Program-made: the position numbers and the translations under genes
Shown here: positions 19,033-28,520 of the stretch, in pieces
Position numbering within the stretch: the stretch's first letter is position 1
How the letters are laid out: every line of letters begins with the position of its first letter
Notes under the pieces: generated by a model
What the model was told of the DNA's origin: nothing
The model's database searches: none
Seen by the model: the letters and a program-made list of their open reading frames with translations, nothing else
NCBI RefSeq assembly: GCF_033963835.1
Contig: NZ_JAXBME010000003.1
Coordinates: 62,001 to 126,000, forward strand
Direction: 5' to 3'
DNA length: 64,000 bases
Origin: Cytobacillus sp. IB215665
Lineage (GTDB): Bacteria > Bacillota > Bacilli > Bacillales > SM2101

Positions 19033-19150
19033 TTCAAGACTTACGAAGCTACCGTTTTTTCAAGAAAGAGTCTATCTACTTATTACTATAACAACCACCG
19101 ATTACTGAAAGTTTTAGCGAACAGTATTACTCTCATATTTACACTTATAA

Positions 19151-20110
19151 TTATTCAATTTGATTAGGTAGCTTCCCCGTATCTTTATAAATCTGAATGT
19201 AACTATTTATTTTTTTCTGATAAGCTTGATCAATTTGTGGGCTAAATACCCCCATGGTAATAACTTCATCCTGGAAATCGAAATATAAATTTCCAGATTC
19301 TAACGTACCATTGTTATACCTTTCGGCAACAAGTTCATATAATTTATCAACGTTTTGAACCGTACTCGTTAACACCGTTGCCTGTCCTAAATCTGATTGA
19401 TCAGAGACGTAACCAATTGCATAGAGCCCATTTTCTTTCAGCCTCTCAATAACAGGAACATTAAAACCATCACCAGCTGGATAGACAACATCAACACCAT
19501 CACTAATCATTTTATCGACAACTTGTAATGCTAAGTCAATATCATTCCAATTTTGTACATATTCAACTTTGACCTCAACTTCATCGTTCGTTTGAAATAG
19601 TGCACCTTCAAAAAAACCATCAACCTCTGGCTGCCAATCAAACGCAGCAATAACTCCAACCTTATTGGACTGAGTCATTTTCCCAGCTACCATACCACCA
19701 AAAAAACCCATCGCATTTGCTTCAAAATTAAGGCTCGTTATGTTTTCAATTACGGCATCACCATTAAAATATATAAAATGTATATTTGGGTATTGAGGAG
19801 CTATTTTATTAAAGTACTCTACATATTCATTCCCATGACCAAAAATTAGATTTACTCCTTTGGCATTGAGCTCCTCAACTGCAACCTTTACGACAGCTTC
19901 GTTATTCATTCCTTCTTTTAAAAAAACATCTACATTAAAGTTAGACTGAATCTTTAACATTCCTTTATAACCCTTTGTCCCCCATACTTGATCATTAACT
20001 GTATCAGGTACGAGAAGACCAACATTGTTAATCTTATTGCCCTCTGAATTCTCACATCCTGCAATCATGAAAATATAAAGGAAAATGATTACTGTTAACA
20101 ACTTAGGCAT
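19151..20110 (-). CDS. med: Med, BMP-family lipoprotein linked to competence control
   Basis: 319 aa. Signal peptide with lipobox IAGC (Cys19), then a basic-membrane-protein (PnrA-like) binding fold with PDTVNDQVWGTKGYKG, WQPEVDGF and DVVYPAGDGFNVPVI, which match B. subtilis Med closely. In B. subtilis Med raises comK expression. Ligand binding is expected from the fold but unproven. AAAGGAG precedes the ATG. It follows yjaV as in B. subtilis, but no comZ gene is found after it in the 118-bp gap. Confidence 0.87.
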   Translation of the reverse strand: MPKLLTVIIFLYIFMIAGCENSEGNKINNVGLLVPDTVNDQVWGTKGYKGMLKIQSNFNVDVFLKEGMNNEAVVKVAVEELNAKGVNLIFGHGNEYVEYFNKIAPQYPNIHFIYFNGDAVIENITSLNFEANAMGFFGGMVAGKMTQSNKVGVIAAFDWQPEVDGFFEGALFQTNDEVEVKVEYVQNWNDIDLALQVVDKMISDGVDVVYPAGDGFNVPVIERLKENGLYAIGYVSDQSDLGQATVLTSTVQNVDKLYELVAERYNNGTLESGNLYFDFQDEVITMGVFSPQIDQAYQKKINSYIQIYKDTGKLPNQIE

Positions 20111-20280
20111 TTACAGCAACTCCTTTAGCGACATAGGTGTAGTACTATTTATTCACTTCTATGTAACTAGTATATAAACTTGAATTTATTTTACTTGATT
20201 ACTATGTAAAATTAATCATACTAACTCTTATTTTACCTTGACGTTTGCTCATTTGTAAAAGGGGAATTTTTTTACAATTA

Positions 20281-21198
20281 CTAAATAAAATGTTTCATTA
20301 ATTTTTTTGTGTGTGCTTTCTGCTTCTTAATTCCTTCACCTATTGTCGTTTGTGGATAAAAGTTTAATAATTGCCTTACCTTTGTCGTATCTAATGTTGG
20401 GCATTTATACTCATTTCTCAAAGATGATTCTTGTTCATAAATTAACTTATAACCATTAAACCATTCACTTTCATTACCGCTCGCAAAATGTATAATTTCA
20501 TTTGATATCTTATTTGACCCAAGAACATATAAACTATTTAACACATCATTAATATATAAAACATCACTAGTGTCTTCGTGTATAGTGGGCTGATCTGAGT
20601 GGAGATCAGTAGTTAGAATCCCATGCTGAAACACCATATTCATAGGTTGCCACGGTCCATATAACGTTGGTAAACGGACAATAATGTATGGAAATTCTAG
20701 ATCATTTCCTTTGTTCATCACTAATATTTCTTCACGATGGTGTAATAATCCGTTCAATGATTTAGGTGTTGGTTCTGTTTCTTCATTAATTATTTGCTCA
20801 TTACGATTAAACATATCAAGTGTAGATATGAGGATTAATTTACATTTGTGCCGAGCACAAAAATTAATAACATTCGTTAATAAAGTGAGTGACTTCTCTA
20901 AATACTTATGTTGATTAAATACACTTTTTATATGAATCGTTGGATCAAACAAGCAATAATATATAGCGGAGCTTGTGTTAAAATCGCCTTTGCTAATTAA
21001 TGATGAATCCTCTTCAAGCTCAAGTAAATGAAAATTAGCATTTCTACCAATGTGCAACATTTTTTGTTCGAGAAGTTTATCGTGCTTTTCAATTAGAGGG
21101 TTTCTTATGCCTATTACTTCCGTCCCTTCTTCCAGAAGGTGACAGCTAAGATTGAATCCAACAAAACCCATCGCACCGAATACAATCGCCTGCTTCAA
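20281..21198 (-). CDS. yjaV: NAD(P)-binding epimerase-like protein YjaV
   Basis: 305 aa atypical short-chain dehydrogenase/epimerase fold. The N-terminal dinucleotide motif reads FGAMGFVGFNL, a GxxGxxG type, at about residues 5-15. ISTLDMF stands where the catalytic Ser/Thr strand is expected, but no clear YxxxK is seen nearby, so catalytic activity is doubtful. The frame is open to 21321, but a TTG at 21198 with GAAGGAGGGG six bases upstream is the convincing start. Gene order yjaU-yjaV-med supports the name. Confidence 0.78.
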   Translation of the reverse strand: MKQAIVFGAMGFVGFNLSCHLLEEGTEVIGIRNPLIEKHDKLLEQKMLHIGRNANFHLLELEEDSSLISKGDFNTSSAIYYCLFDPTIHIKSVFNQHKYLEKSLTLLTNVINFCARHKCKLILISTLDMFNRNEQIINEETEPTPKSLNGLLHHREEILVMNKGNDLEFPYIIVRLPTLYGPWQPMNMVFQHGILTTDLHSDQPTIHEDTSDVLYINDVLNSLYVLGSNKISNEIIHFASGNESEWFNGYKLIYEQESSLRNEYKCPTLDTTKVRQLLNFYPQTTIGEGIKKQKAHTKKLMKHFI

Positions 21199-21478
21199 TC
21201 TTTCCCCTCCTTCGGTCATTTCCAGTAATTTGATTACTCTACTTAAATATACACATAAGTTAATGGCTTCTTCTCTGATTAATAAGTTTGACAACCTTAA
21301 GTAAACACTAAGTAGCATCAATAGTTACGAAATTGCAAAAAAAGAGGCTTGTTATACAAAGATTTAAATGTCTATATAGTGTGCTTCTTAGCTTTTTTCT
21401 CTTCTATTTAAAATGACAACTTAAATAGAAACAACGAAGTTCACCGTAAATAAACACAGTAAACAATTCTTATATTAA
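21199..21478. other. Intergenic stretch with only repeat remnants
   Basis: No coding region is credible here. A piece near 21431-21445 (AACAACGAAGTTCACC) resembles the right end of the MITE-like family just before an intact copy begins at 21479. No promoter or operator could be assigned. Confidence 0.4.
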
Positions 21479-21623
21479 GGCTGTTTTCGCATTGATTGTT
21501 CCTTTTCGTTATAAGATATTAGCACGTATACATTTATCGTTCGTGGAATCTTTTCCATTTTACATTTATTGAGCTCTCAAAAAGCTCATCATACATTAAA
21601 CAACAAAGTTTACGAAAAGAACT
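21479..21623 (+). repeat. MITE-like intergenic repeat, copy D
   Basis: A 145-bp copy starts GGCTGTTTTCGCATTGATTG and ends AAAGTTTACGAAAAGAACT; the best-preserved representative of both ends. Flanks TATATTAA (21471-21478) and TGAATTAA (21624-21631) match at six of eight positions. It ends 4 nt from the yjaU stop codon. Confidence 0.75.
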
Positions 21624-21627
21624 TGAA

Positions 21628-22365
21628 TTAAAGGACCTTTTCATTCTCTCTATAAAACCGTATGATAGATTGAGCAATGCTATTACGCTTTTCTTGTAAG
21701 TGATATGCAAGTGTTATTGGAGCACTCATTCTTTTTCTTAATTTCTCATAATTTCTACAATGGATATTTGGATTATAATAATAGTTATCTACTGACTGCC
21801 ATATTTTAATATTTGTATTATTATTTTTATACTCTTGTTTAAGGTTCATTAAATGAGCTTCTGCATTTTTTTCATCAATATCATAGGCTGCTGCAAATTC
21901 TTTTAAAAAACGTTTGTAAAAAAATTTGTTGTCTTTTTCCACATTTGCCTGTGCAATTAAATCAATACATGGATTTAATAAAACTGTAGAACGAATTTTA
22001 GTTGCATCATCCTCCATTAATTGCAAAGCTACTAAAGCTCCCATCCCTTCTGCTAAAACATGAATTCGCTTATTTAAAATCTCCTTACGCATAATTATGT
22101 GATATAACCTTTTTGCTAACAATAGTGCTTTGGGACTTCCCCAGTGTTCATTATATAAGTTGGAATAAAACACCGTATATCCATTATTAGAAAATGAATC
22201 TAATAACAAACTTCTACCCATATTTTGCATCCAAAAACTCGTCTGTTGATCTACGTAATGGTTTTTATCACCTATCACAAATACACCAAAACCATTCGGT
22301 TTATATGGAATATGGATAACGTTCCATTGTTTATCTAATTGTAGAAAGCGTCTTAGTTCACCCAT
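21628..22365 (-). CDS. yjaU: Alpha/beta-hydrolase-fold protein YjaU, probably non-catalytic
   Basis: 245 aa. The order of predicted strands and helices fits an alpha/beta hydrolase, with the nucleophile elbow in HVLAEGMGALVALQLM at about residues 101-116. The elbow reads A-E-G-M-G where an active enzyme has G-x-S-x-G, so the nucleophile serine is replaced by glycine. The C-terminal part is helical and basic. GGGGGAG precedes ATG. It is followed by yjaV and med in the B. subtilis order. Function is unknown; a binding or regulatory role is possible. Confidence 0.75.
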   Translation of the reverse strand: MGELRRFLQLDKQWNVIHIPYKPNGFGVFVIGDKNHYVDQQTSFWMQNMGRSLLLDSFSNNGYTVFYSNLYNEHWGSPKALLLAKRLYHIIMRKEILNKRIHVLAEGMGALVALQLMEDDATKIRSTVLLNPCIDLIAQANVEKDNKFFYKRFLKEFAAAYDIDEKNAEAHLMNLKQEYKNNNTNIKIWQSVDNYYYNPNIHCRNYEKLRKRMSAPITLAYHLQEKRNSIAQSIIRFYRENEKVL

Positions 22366-22513
22366 AGCTCCCCCGCCTCACACTAATCAAGCTGTTATTC
22401 ATTCTTTACAATGTATGATTGTATTTACCAAAATGTAAGTGGTAACATCTATTTATTCTATATAATATTTATGATATGATTAACTTAAAATGCATAATAG
22501 TGGGGTGATAATA

Positions 22514-22696
22514 TTGCGTTATTTTTGGACTTTTTTCTGGACTTTTTTATTAGTACATATGGCTACTTATGTAGGCAGCTCAATGCTTGGTGCTGTATAT
22601 AGCTTTACGACAGGTACAATATTAGCTGTTGCATTTACCCTTTTTGTATTTATCATTGGGGAAGCACTTCCAATCGAGCCTACAGAAAACCATTAA
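22514..22696 (+). CDS. yjzD: YjzD family small membrane protein (DUF2929)
   Basis: 60 aa with two membrane helices (about residues 2-24 and 28-50) and a short C-terminal tail. The start is a TTG at 22514 with GGGGTG six bases upstream; the ATG at 22490 lacks a site and would add a polar leader not seen in the family. The N-terminus MRYFWTFFWTFLL fits DUF2929 proteins. It is transcribed divergently from yjaU, as in B. subtilis. Confidence 0.75.
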   Translation: MRYFWTFFWTFLLVHMATYVGSSMLGAVYSFTTGTILAVAFTLFVFIIGEALPIEPTENH

Positions 22697-23093
22697 AGAA
22701 ATTCGATTTCGTGGATCAATAAAATTCTAGCTGATTGGCTAAAACTTCGGAATCGATTGAATATTTAGGGCTTTTTTCGAACATTAGTTATATATGTGCT
22801 CAGCTCTTATAACGCAAAGCAACAATTAATGCGAAAACAACCCTATTTAGTAAAACAAAAAGGCTTGGGATTAACCCAAGTCTTTTTGTTTTTTTCTTTT
22901 CTAAAGATTCTATTCAAATTCTGTGTTCATATTGTAGCTAAAAAGAAAATAAAGATGTCGTTTTACAGAAGAAAAGAAACCCTGATATTAGTTGTATTAT
23001 TGGATATGTTTTAATTTGAAAACAGCGTTTCTATTTGTACATCATTACAAACCTAACTAACCAAAAAATATTTATAGATACGGGTACATATAC
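22697..23093. other. Non-coding gap between yjzD and clpB
   Basis: The gap holds the bidirectional terminator at 22857-22892. A 72-codon open frame runs straight through that terminator and has no ribosome binding site, so I do not accept it as a gene. Confidence 0.6.
22857..22892. terminator. Bidirectional terminator between yjzD and clpB
   Basis: AAAAAGGCTTGGG, loop ATTAA, CCCAAGTCTTTTTG with flanking A- and T-runs. It would stop both yjzD and clpB transcripts. Confidence 0.85.
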
Positions 23094-25700
23094 TCACTCA
23101 CTACTGATGTTTATTTGTCCATTTTTCGCATCAATTGTCACATGATCATGATCGTTTATATGACCGGCAATGATTTCTTTTGCCATTCGTGTTTCTACAT
23201 GTTTCTGAATAAACCTTTTTAACGGTCTTGCTCCGTATACTGGATCGAAGCCTGATAAGCCTATATATTGTTTTGCTTCCGCTGTAACAGAAATTGATAT
23301 GTGCCTCTCTTTTAGTCGAACTTGTAGCTCGTTAATTAGTTTTTCGACAATGCGATTGATAGACGCTTGAGAAAGTGGCTTGAACAGAATGATATCATCA
23401 ACTCGGTTAAGAAATTCCGGCCGAAAATGTCCACGTAGTTGATCCAGAACTTGATTTTCAATAACATCGTTTATTTGCCCCATCTCATTCATCCCATCTA
23501 GCAGAAACTGTGAACCTATATTTGAGGTCATAATTATTACTGTATTTTTAAAATCAACTGTTCGACCTTGTGAATCTGTAATCCGCCCATCATCTAAAAT
23601 TTGTAACAATATATTAAATACTTCTGGGTGTGCTTTTTCAATTTCATCTAACAATACGACAGAATAAGGTTTCCTACGAATCGCCTCAGTTAATTGCCCC
23701 CCTTCTTCATACCCAACATATCCTGGAGGTGCACCAATAAGTCTTGAAATTGCATGCTTTTCCATATACTCAGACATATCAATTCTGACCATCTGTTCTT
23801 CACTGTCAAATAATGCGTCAGCCAATGCTTTTGCAAGCTCTGTTTTCCCTACGCCAGTTGGGCCTAAAAAAATAAATGAGCCGATCGGTTTATTTGGATC
23901 TTTTATTCCTGCTCTTGCCCTTAGTACTGCATCAGCAACCAGTTCAATCGCCTTATCCTGACCAATGACCCTTTTCCCTAATATGCCAGCTAGTCTCAGT
24001 AACTTTTCCCTTTCACCTTCAACAAGCTTTGTTACTGGGATACCAGTCCACTTGCCTACAATATTTGCTATTTCTTCTTCGGTTACCTCTTCCCGTAATA
24101 AACGATTCTCTGGTTGTTGGTCATTTAACTGCTGCTCTAATAATTTATATTCCTTTTCTAATTGTGGAATTTGTCCGTGTCGTAGCTCTGCAGCTTTGTT
24201 TAAATCATAATTATTTTCAGCTTCTTCAAGATCTCTTTTTGCTTTTTCAATACGTTCTCGTAACAACTGAATATTTTGTAACCCTTCTTTTTCAAGTTGC
24301 CACTTGCCTTTCATAGCCGCAGCTTTCTCTTTTAAATCTGACAGCTCTTTTACTAATATTTCAAGGCGGTTTTTACTAACGATATCCGTTTCTTTTCTTA
24401 AAGCGGCTTCTTCAATTTCAAGTTGCATCATTCTTCGAGTGACTTCATCTAATTCAGCAGGTAAAGAATCAATTTCTGTTCTTATTTTTGCACAAGCTTC
24501 ATCGATAAGATCAATTGCTTTATCTGGTAAAAAGCGTTCAGATATATACCGATCAGATAATGTTGCAGCAGCAACAATTGCTCTATCATGAATATTCACC
24601 CCATGATGAATCTCAAAACGTTCTTTCAATCCTCTTAATATGGAAATTGTATCTTCTACAGTAGGTTCATTAACAAGTACTTGCTGAAAACGACGTTCTA
24701 ATGCAGGGTCTTTTTCAATATACTGGCGATGCTCGTCAAGCGTTGTAGCACCAATACAATGGAGTTCACCTCTAGCTAACATCGGCTTTAGCATATTCCC
24801 TGCATCCATTGCCCCTTCTGTTTTCCCTGCACCAACAATCGTGTGCAATTCATCTATAAACAACAGAATTCTACCATCGCTTTTTTTCACTTCTTGCAAT
24901 ACAGCCTTTAATCTTTCTTCAAACTCTCCACGAAACTTTGCACCTGCTACAAGTGAACTCATATCTAATGCAAAAATAGTTTTATCCTTCAAACCTTCTG
25001 GAACATCTTTACGCACGATACGTTGCGCAAGACCTTCAACAATCGCTGTTTTCCCAACACCTGGTTCTCCTATTAAGACAGGATTATTCTTTGTTTTTCT
25101 AGATAAAATTCTAATAACTCTTCGAATTTCACTATCACGACCAATAACCGGATCAACTTTCCCTAAGCGAACTTCAGCAACGAGATCACGCCCATATTTT
25201 TTTAAAGCTTCATAAGTAACCTCTGGGTTTTGACTTGTCACTCTTTGATTCCCCCTTATCTCAGCTAAAACCTTTAATAATGAATCTCGAGTAACAAGGT
25301 GTTGCATGAACAAACCCTTCATTTCTGATGATGCCTTTTTGTTTACGATAGCCAGTAACAAATGTTCAATAGATATATATTCATCTTTTAAAAAATCAGC
25401 TTCTTCTTTTGCATATATAAATAGCTGCTGTAACTGATGAGTTATATATACTTTACCAGCCTCAACCCCTGCCCCAATTATTTGAGGTTTCTTATGTAAC
25501 AGTTCTTCTACTTGCTGTTTAATAAGATGAATTTCAATTCCTAAGTGTTGAAAAATCATCTTTACTAGCCCATCTTCTTCATTTAAAAGTGTATACAATA
25601 GGTGAACAACGTCTACCTCCTGATGATTGTTTTTAATAGCTAATGTTTGGGATGACATAACAGCCTCTTGTAGCTTTTGCGTCATATTATTTAGCTCCAT
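23094..25700 (-). CDS. clpB: ATP-dependent disaggregase ClpB
   Basis: 868 aa Hsp100 chaperone that extracts proteins from aggregates together with DnaK. Two N-terminal Clp repeats (1-150) precede the first AAA domain with Walker A GEPGVGKT at 211-218. The long coiled-coil M domain lies at about 400-530 and is specific to ClpB rather than ClpC. The second AAA domain has Walker A GPTGVGKT near 610. GGGGGG precedes ATG by a normal gap. B. subtilis has no clpB; here it lies between yjzC and yjzD. A CtsR operator lies just upstream. Confidence 0.96.
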   Translation of the reverse strand: MELNNMTQKLQEAVMSSQTLAIKNNHQEVDVVHLLYTLLNEEDGLVKMIFQHLGIEIHLIKQQVEELLHKKPQIIGAGVEAGKVYITHQLQQLFIYAKEEADFLKDEYISIEHLLLAIVNKKASSEMKGLFMQHLVTRDSLLKVLAEIRGNQRVTSQNPEVTYEALKKYGRDLVAEVRLGKVDPVIGRDSEIRRVIRILSRKTKNNPVLIGEPGVGKTAIVEGLAQRIVRKDVPEGLKDKTIFALDMSSLVAGAKFRGEFEERLKAVLQEVKKSDGRILLFIDELHTIVGAGKTEGAMDAGNMLKPMLARGELHCIGATTLDEHRQYIEKDPALERRFQQVLVNEPTVEDTISILRGLKERFEIHHGVNIHDRAIVAAATLSDRYISERFLPDKAIDLIDEACAKIRTEIDSLPAELDEVTRRMMQLEIEEAALRKETDIVSKNRLEILVKELSDLKEKAAAMKGKWQLEKEGLQNIQLLRERIEKAKRDLEEAENNYDLNKAAELRHGQIPQLEKEYKLLEQQLNDQQPENRLLREEVTEEEIANIVGKWTGIPVTKLVEGEREKLLRLAGILGKRVIGQDKAIELVADAVLRARAGIKDPNKPIGSFIFLGPTGVGKTELAKALADALFDSEEQMVRIDMSEYMEKHAISRLIGAPPGYVGYEEGGQLTEAIRRKPYSVVLLDEIEKAHPEVFNILLQILDDGRITDSQGRTVDFKNTVIIMTSNIGSQFLLDGMNEMGQINDVIENQVLDQLRGHFRPEFLNRVDDIILFKPLSQASINRIVEKLINELQVRLKERHISISVTAEAKQYIGLSGFDPVYGARPLKRFIQKHVETRMAKEIIAGHINDHDHVTIDAKNGQINISSE

Positions 25701-25722
25701 CTAGATCCCCCCAAAAAAGTAG

Positions 25723-25739
25723 TTTGACTTTTTTTGACC
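25723..25739 (-). promoter_or_regulatory. CtsR operator in front of clpB
   Basis: On the minus strand GGTCAAA-AAA-AGTCAAA is a perfect match to the tandem heptad recognised by the class III heat-shock repressor CtsR (RGTCAAANANRGTCAAA). It ends 22 nt before the clpB start. A TATAAT-like -10 lies just upstream (25744-25754), so the repressor would sit on the transcription start. Confidence 0.88.
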
Positions 25740-25859
25740 TTTAATTATATTATATATGGATTCTTGTGGAAATAAAAGTATATAGCAAAAAAACTCCTTT
25801 AACATAGACGTTACAAATGTTGATTGTATTGTCTAGTTAAGGAGATAGTATGATTTTCT

Positions 25860-25900
25860 CACTGTTTTTTTTCGCACAGATTGTTGCTACAAGTATTAAA
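25860..25900 (+). repeat. Left-end fragment of the MITE-like family
   Basis: CACTGTTTTTTTTCGCACAG followed by ATTGTTGCTACAAGTATTAAA resembles the first 40 bp of the repeat family. No matching right end is found, so it is a remnant. Confidence 0.45.
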
Positions 25901-25954
25901 ATATTATACGCGTGCTTTTAGATTTCATTGCATTTTCTACTTTTTTAAAATTTT

Positions 25955-25973
25955 GGGGCTCGGACAAAGCCCC
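25955..25973 (-). terminator. Hairpin after yjzC, weak terminator
   Basis: GGGGCT and AGCCCC form a GC-rich stem 44 nt beyond the yjzC stop. On the minus strand it is followed by AAAATTTTAAAA rather than a clean U-run. Confidence 0.4.
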
Positions 25974-26016
25974 AGCTTAATTTACAATATTAATTTACTT
26001 CGTATCTTATCAGTAG

Positions 26017-26196
26017 TTAAGGTTTTCTTTTGTATGTCCAGTGTCTATTATGATTTGATGTTTCTGGAAATGGATCTCCTGCTTTTAATCTAATCTTCTT
26101 TGGATTTTTCACATTATCCCCTGTCTCCCCTACTTCAACATATTCTCCATTATTCGGAGCTCTTTGTCCTGATCTAAAGCGATGACTTTGTCCCAT
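26017..26196 (-). CDS. yjzC: YjzC family small protein
   Basis: 59 aa, basic and soluble. Family-typical segments are MGQSHRFRSGQRAPNNGEYV, ETGDNVKNP and the C-terminal NHNRHWTYKRKP. The start is the ATG at 26196 with AAGGAGTG seven bases upstream; an in-frame GTG at 26205 belongs to that site. Function is unknown. Position next to the arginine operon and yjzD agrees with B. subtilis, apart from inserted clpB and uppP. Confidence 0.88.
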   Translation of the reverse strand: MGQSHRFRSGQRAPNNGEYVEVGETGDNVKNPKKIRLKAGDPFPETSNHNRHWTYKRKP

Positions 26197-26260
26197 CTTT
26201 CTCACTCCTTAAAACAATTTATCTCAGCAAAGAGCATGAAAAGTCCCATCTCTTCATACA

Positions 26261-26545
26261 CGCTCTTTTTCACATGCAGTATTACTATTTCCTTTTAAGT
26301 GCAATTTCATGTTTTCTACATATCATTTTGAAAGAATATTTCTTATTTCATGTGAATACATCTTTTATGTGACGAGCTTTTTAATTTACACAAGACCTTT
26401 TCATAAATTGGGTTGTTTGCACATCAATTTACGAAAAGATGTTACAAAATCTAATTTACAAAGCGTTTATTGTATATATGAAAAACAATAATCACTATGT
26501 AAAATGAAGTAGCTTATTAAAACAACAATCTTTGTGAGAACAGCG
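26261..26545 (-). repeat. Composite, decayed MITE-like repeat region
   Basis: The + strand begins CGCTCTTTTTCACATGC, the complement of a family right end, and closes with AATCTTTGTGAGAACAGCG, the complement of a left end. Inside it, CATCAATTTACGAAAAGATG (about 26424-26443) is a right end in the other orientation. I read it as nested or rearranged copies. It fills the yjzC-uppP gap and a 60-codon frame across it is not coding. Confidence 0.45.
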
Positions 26546-26631
26546 ATTACATAGAAATTAACTCTTTACAGCCACACAGAAAGTATAGTTAAATGAATAA
26601 ATAGCAGCATCAATATTGGAGGATTTTATAC

Positions 26632-27459
26632 GTGGATTCATTTGAAAAAATATTTCTCTTACTTAAATATTTATTGTTAGGAATATTCCAAGGGTTCACA
26701 GAACCAATTCCTATATCATCTAGCGGCCATTTATTTTTGGCAGAAACTATTTTTGGAATAAAAACTGAAGATATGTCATTCGCATTACTTGTCAATACAG
26801 CATCTCTAATTGCTGTCCTACTCATCTATAGAGAAGATTTGATTCGTTTAACAACTAATGGCATTGCATATGTTGTAAAAAAAGATGAGAGTGCGAAATC
26901 AGATTTTCGTTTTATCATTTATTTAATTATCGGAACAATTCCTGCTGGAGTTATTGGTGTATTATTTGATGATTTCATTTCTTATCATTTGAAGAAAATT
27001 TATGTTCTTGGAATTGCTTTATTAATTACTGGTATCGCACTTTGGACGATTCGTAATTTACGTGGGAGAAAAAATGATACTGAGCTTACACTTAGAGATT
27101 CCATTATTGTAGGATTTGCCCAAGCTGTTGCACTCATTCCTGGAATTAGCCGATCTGGAGCAACGATTGTTGCTGCTATGTTACTCGGCATGAAGCAAGA
27201 AACTGCGTTACGTTTTTCTTTCTTATTATATATTCCAGTCAGTGCAGGTGGGATGGTATTAGGCTTTACAGATATTTTAACTGACGAGAATTTAAAAACA
27301 TTAGCCATACCATATACAGTTGCCTTCTTTGCTTCACTATTTGCTTCTTACTTTTCCTTAAAGTGGTTTATGGGCATCATGGCAAGAGGGAACCTGAAAT
27401 ATTTTGCAATATATTGCTTTATCGTAGGGACGCTCGTAACAATTTATGCGTTATTTTAG
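26632..27459 (+). CDS. uppP: Undecaprenyl-diphosphate phosphatase UppP (BacA family)
   Basis: 275 aa polytopic membrane enzyme that dephosphorylates undecaprenyl pyrophosphate to recycle the cell-wall lipid carrier; overexpression confers bacitracin resistance in relatives. Both active-site motifs are present: [14 protein letters not shown] at about residues 20-33 and PGISRSGAT at 170-178. About eight hydrophobic segments follow the usual plan. The start is GTG at 26632, nine bases after GGAGG. Single gene with its own terminator, convergent with argF. Confidence 0.95.
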   Translation: MDSFEKIFLLLKYLLLGIFQGFTEPIPISSSGHLFLAETIFGIKTEDMSFALLVNTASLIAVLLIYREDLIRLTTNGIAYVVKKDESAKSDFRFIIYLIIGTIPAGVIGVLFDDFISYHLKKIYVLGIALLITGIALWTIRNLRGRKNDTELTLRDSIIVGFAQAVALIPGISRSGATIVAAMLLGMKQETALRFSFLLYIPVSAGGMVLGFTDILTDENLKTLAIPYTVAFFASLFASYFSLKWFMGIMARGNLKYFAIYCFIVGTLVTIYALF

Positions 27460-27498
27460 GCTAACACGCTGAAATCATATCAAACAAAAAAATGTATA

Positions 27499-27537
27499 TA
27501 AAAACTCCCTTTATAAATTTATAATAGGGAGTTTTTT
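27499..27537. terminator. Bidirectional terminator between uppP and argF
   Basis: AAAAACTCCC and GGGAGTTTTTT with an AT-rich loop, placed between the two convergent stop codons. Confidence 0.88.
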
Positions 27538-27560
27538 ACTACGATGTTTATGTTATAGAA

Positions 27561-28520
27561 CTAACTAAGTATCTCTTGCAATAATGCTTTTTGGACGTGT
27601 AAACGATTCGCAGCCTGTTCAAATACTACAGAGTGATTCCCATCAATAATTTCAGCAGTAACTTCTTCACCTCGATGTGCAGGTAGACAATGTAAAAATT
27701 TAAAGTTAGATTTAGCTTTCTTAACTAAATTTTCATTTACCTGGAATTGTTGAAACACTTGTAACCGCTCTGCCTGCTCCTTTTCTTGGCCCATACTTGC
27801 CCACACATCTGTGTAAACAAAATCAGCCATGTCTATAGCACTATGTGGATCATGAGAAATGTCAATCAAAGCCCCGCTTTCTTTAGCAAATTGAGAAGCT
27901 AATTTATAAATTTCACTCTCAGGCTCATATCCTTTAGGGCAAGCTATTACACAATCTAAACCCACTTTAGCCGATGCTATCATTAATGAGTGGGCCACAT
28001 TATTCCCATCTCCAACGTAAACTAGTTTAACACCTTCAAAAGTTTTGTTCGTTTCATAGACTGTTAATAAGTCAGCTAATGCTTGACATGGGTGAAATTG
28101 ATCTGTAAGACCATTAATGACAGGAATTTTAGCATGTAACGCTAATTCTTCAACTGTGCTATGAGCAAACGTTCTAATCATAATCGCATCTGCATATTGT
28201 GATAATACTTTTGCGGTATCTGCAATAGTTTCTCCTCTACCTAATTGTAAATCATTACTATTCAAAAATAGTGCATGACCACCTAATTGCGTCATCCCTA
28301 CTTCAAACGACACACGAGTTCGTGTTGAAGGCTTATCAAATATCATAGCTAACGTTTGACCTTCCAGTACTTTACTATGCTTCCCACTATTACTTGCCTT
28401 CTTCAAATATAATGCAGTGTTTAATAAATACATGATTTCGTCGATATTCAATTCACTTAGTGTCAGCAAATCCATACCCTTTAATTGAATATTAGTCGCT
28501 ACTTTTGGTAGAGCTACCAT
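27561..28520 (-). CDS. argF: Ornithine carbamoyltransferase
   Basis: 319 aa enzyme that makes citrulline from ornithine and carbamoyl phosphate. The carbamoyl phosphate site STRTR is at 65-69, HPCQ at 143-146, and the ornithine-site HCLP at 277-280 followed by AHRGEEV. The ATG overlaps the carB stop codon (TAATG at 28520), so translation is coupled. It is the last gene of argCJBD-carAB-argF, as in B. subtilis, and ends near the uppP terminator. Confidence 0.97.
   Translation of the reverse strand: MVALPKVATNIQLKGMDLLTLSELNIDEIMYLLNTALYLKKASNSGKHSKVLEGQTLAMIFDKPSTRTRVSFEVGMTQLGGHALFLNSNDLQLGRGETIADTAKVLSQYADAIMIRTFAHSTVEELALHAKIPVINGLTDQFHPCQALADLLTVYETNKTFEGVKLVYVGDGNNVAHSLMIASAKVGLDCVIACPKGYEPESEIYKLASQFAKESGALIDISHDPHSAIDMADFVYTDVWASMGQEKEQAERLQVFQQFQVNENLVKKAKSNFKFLHCLPAHRGEEVTAEIIDGNHSVVFEQAANRLHVQKALLQEILS

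Noticed and set aside
20111-20280. Possible comZ or small RNA between med and yjaV
   Set aside because: No frame with a ribosome binding site and no stable stem-loop was found.
22796-23014. 72-codon plus-strand open frame
   Set aside because: It runs through the bidirectional terminator at 22857-22892 and lacks a ribosome binding site.
26309-26491. 60-codon plus-strand open frame before uppP
   Set aside because: It is embedded in the decayed repeat region and has no start signal.
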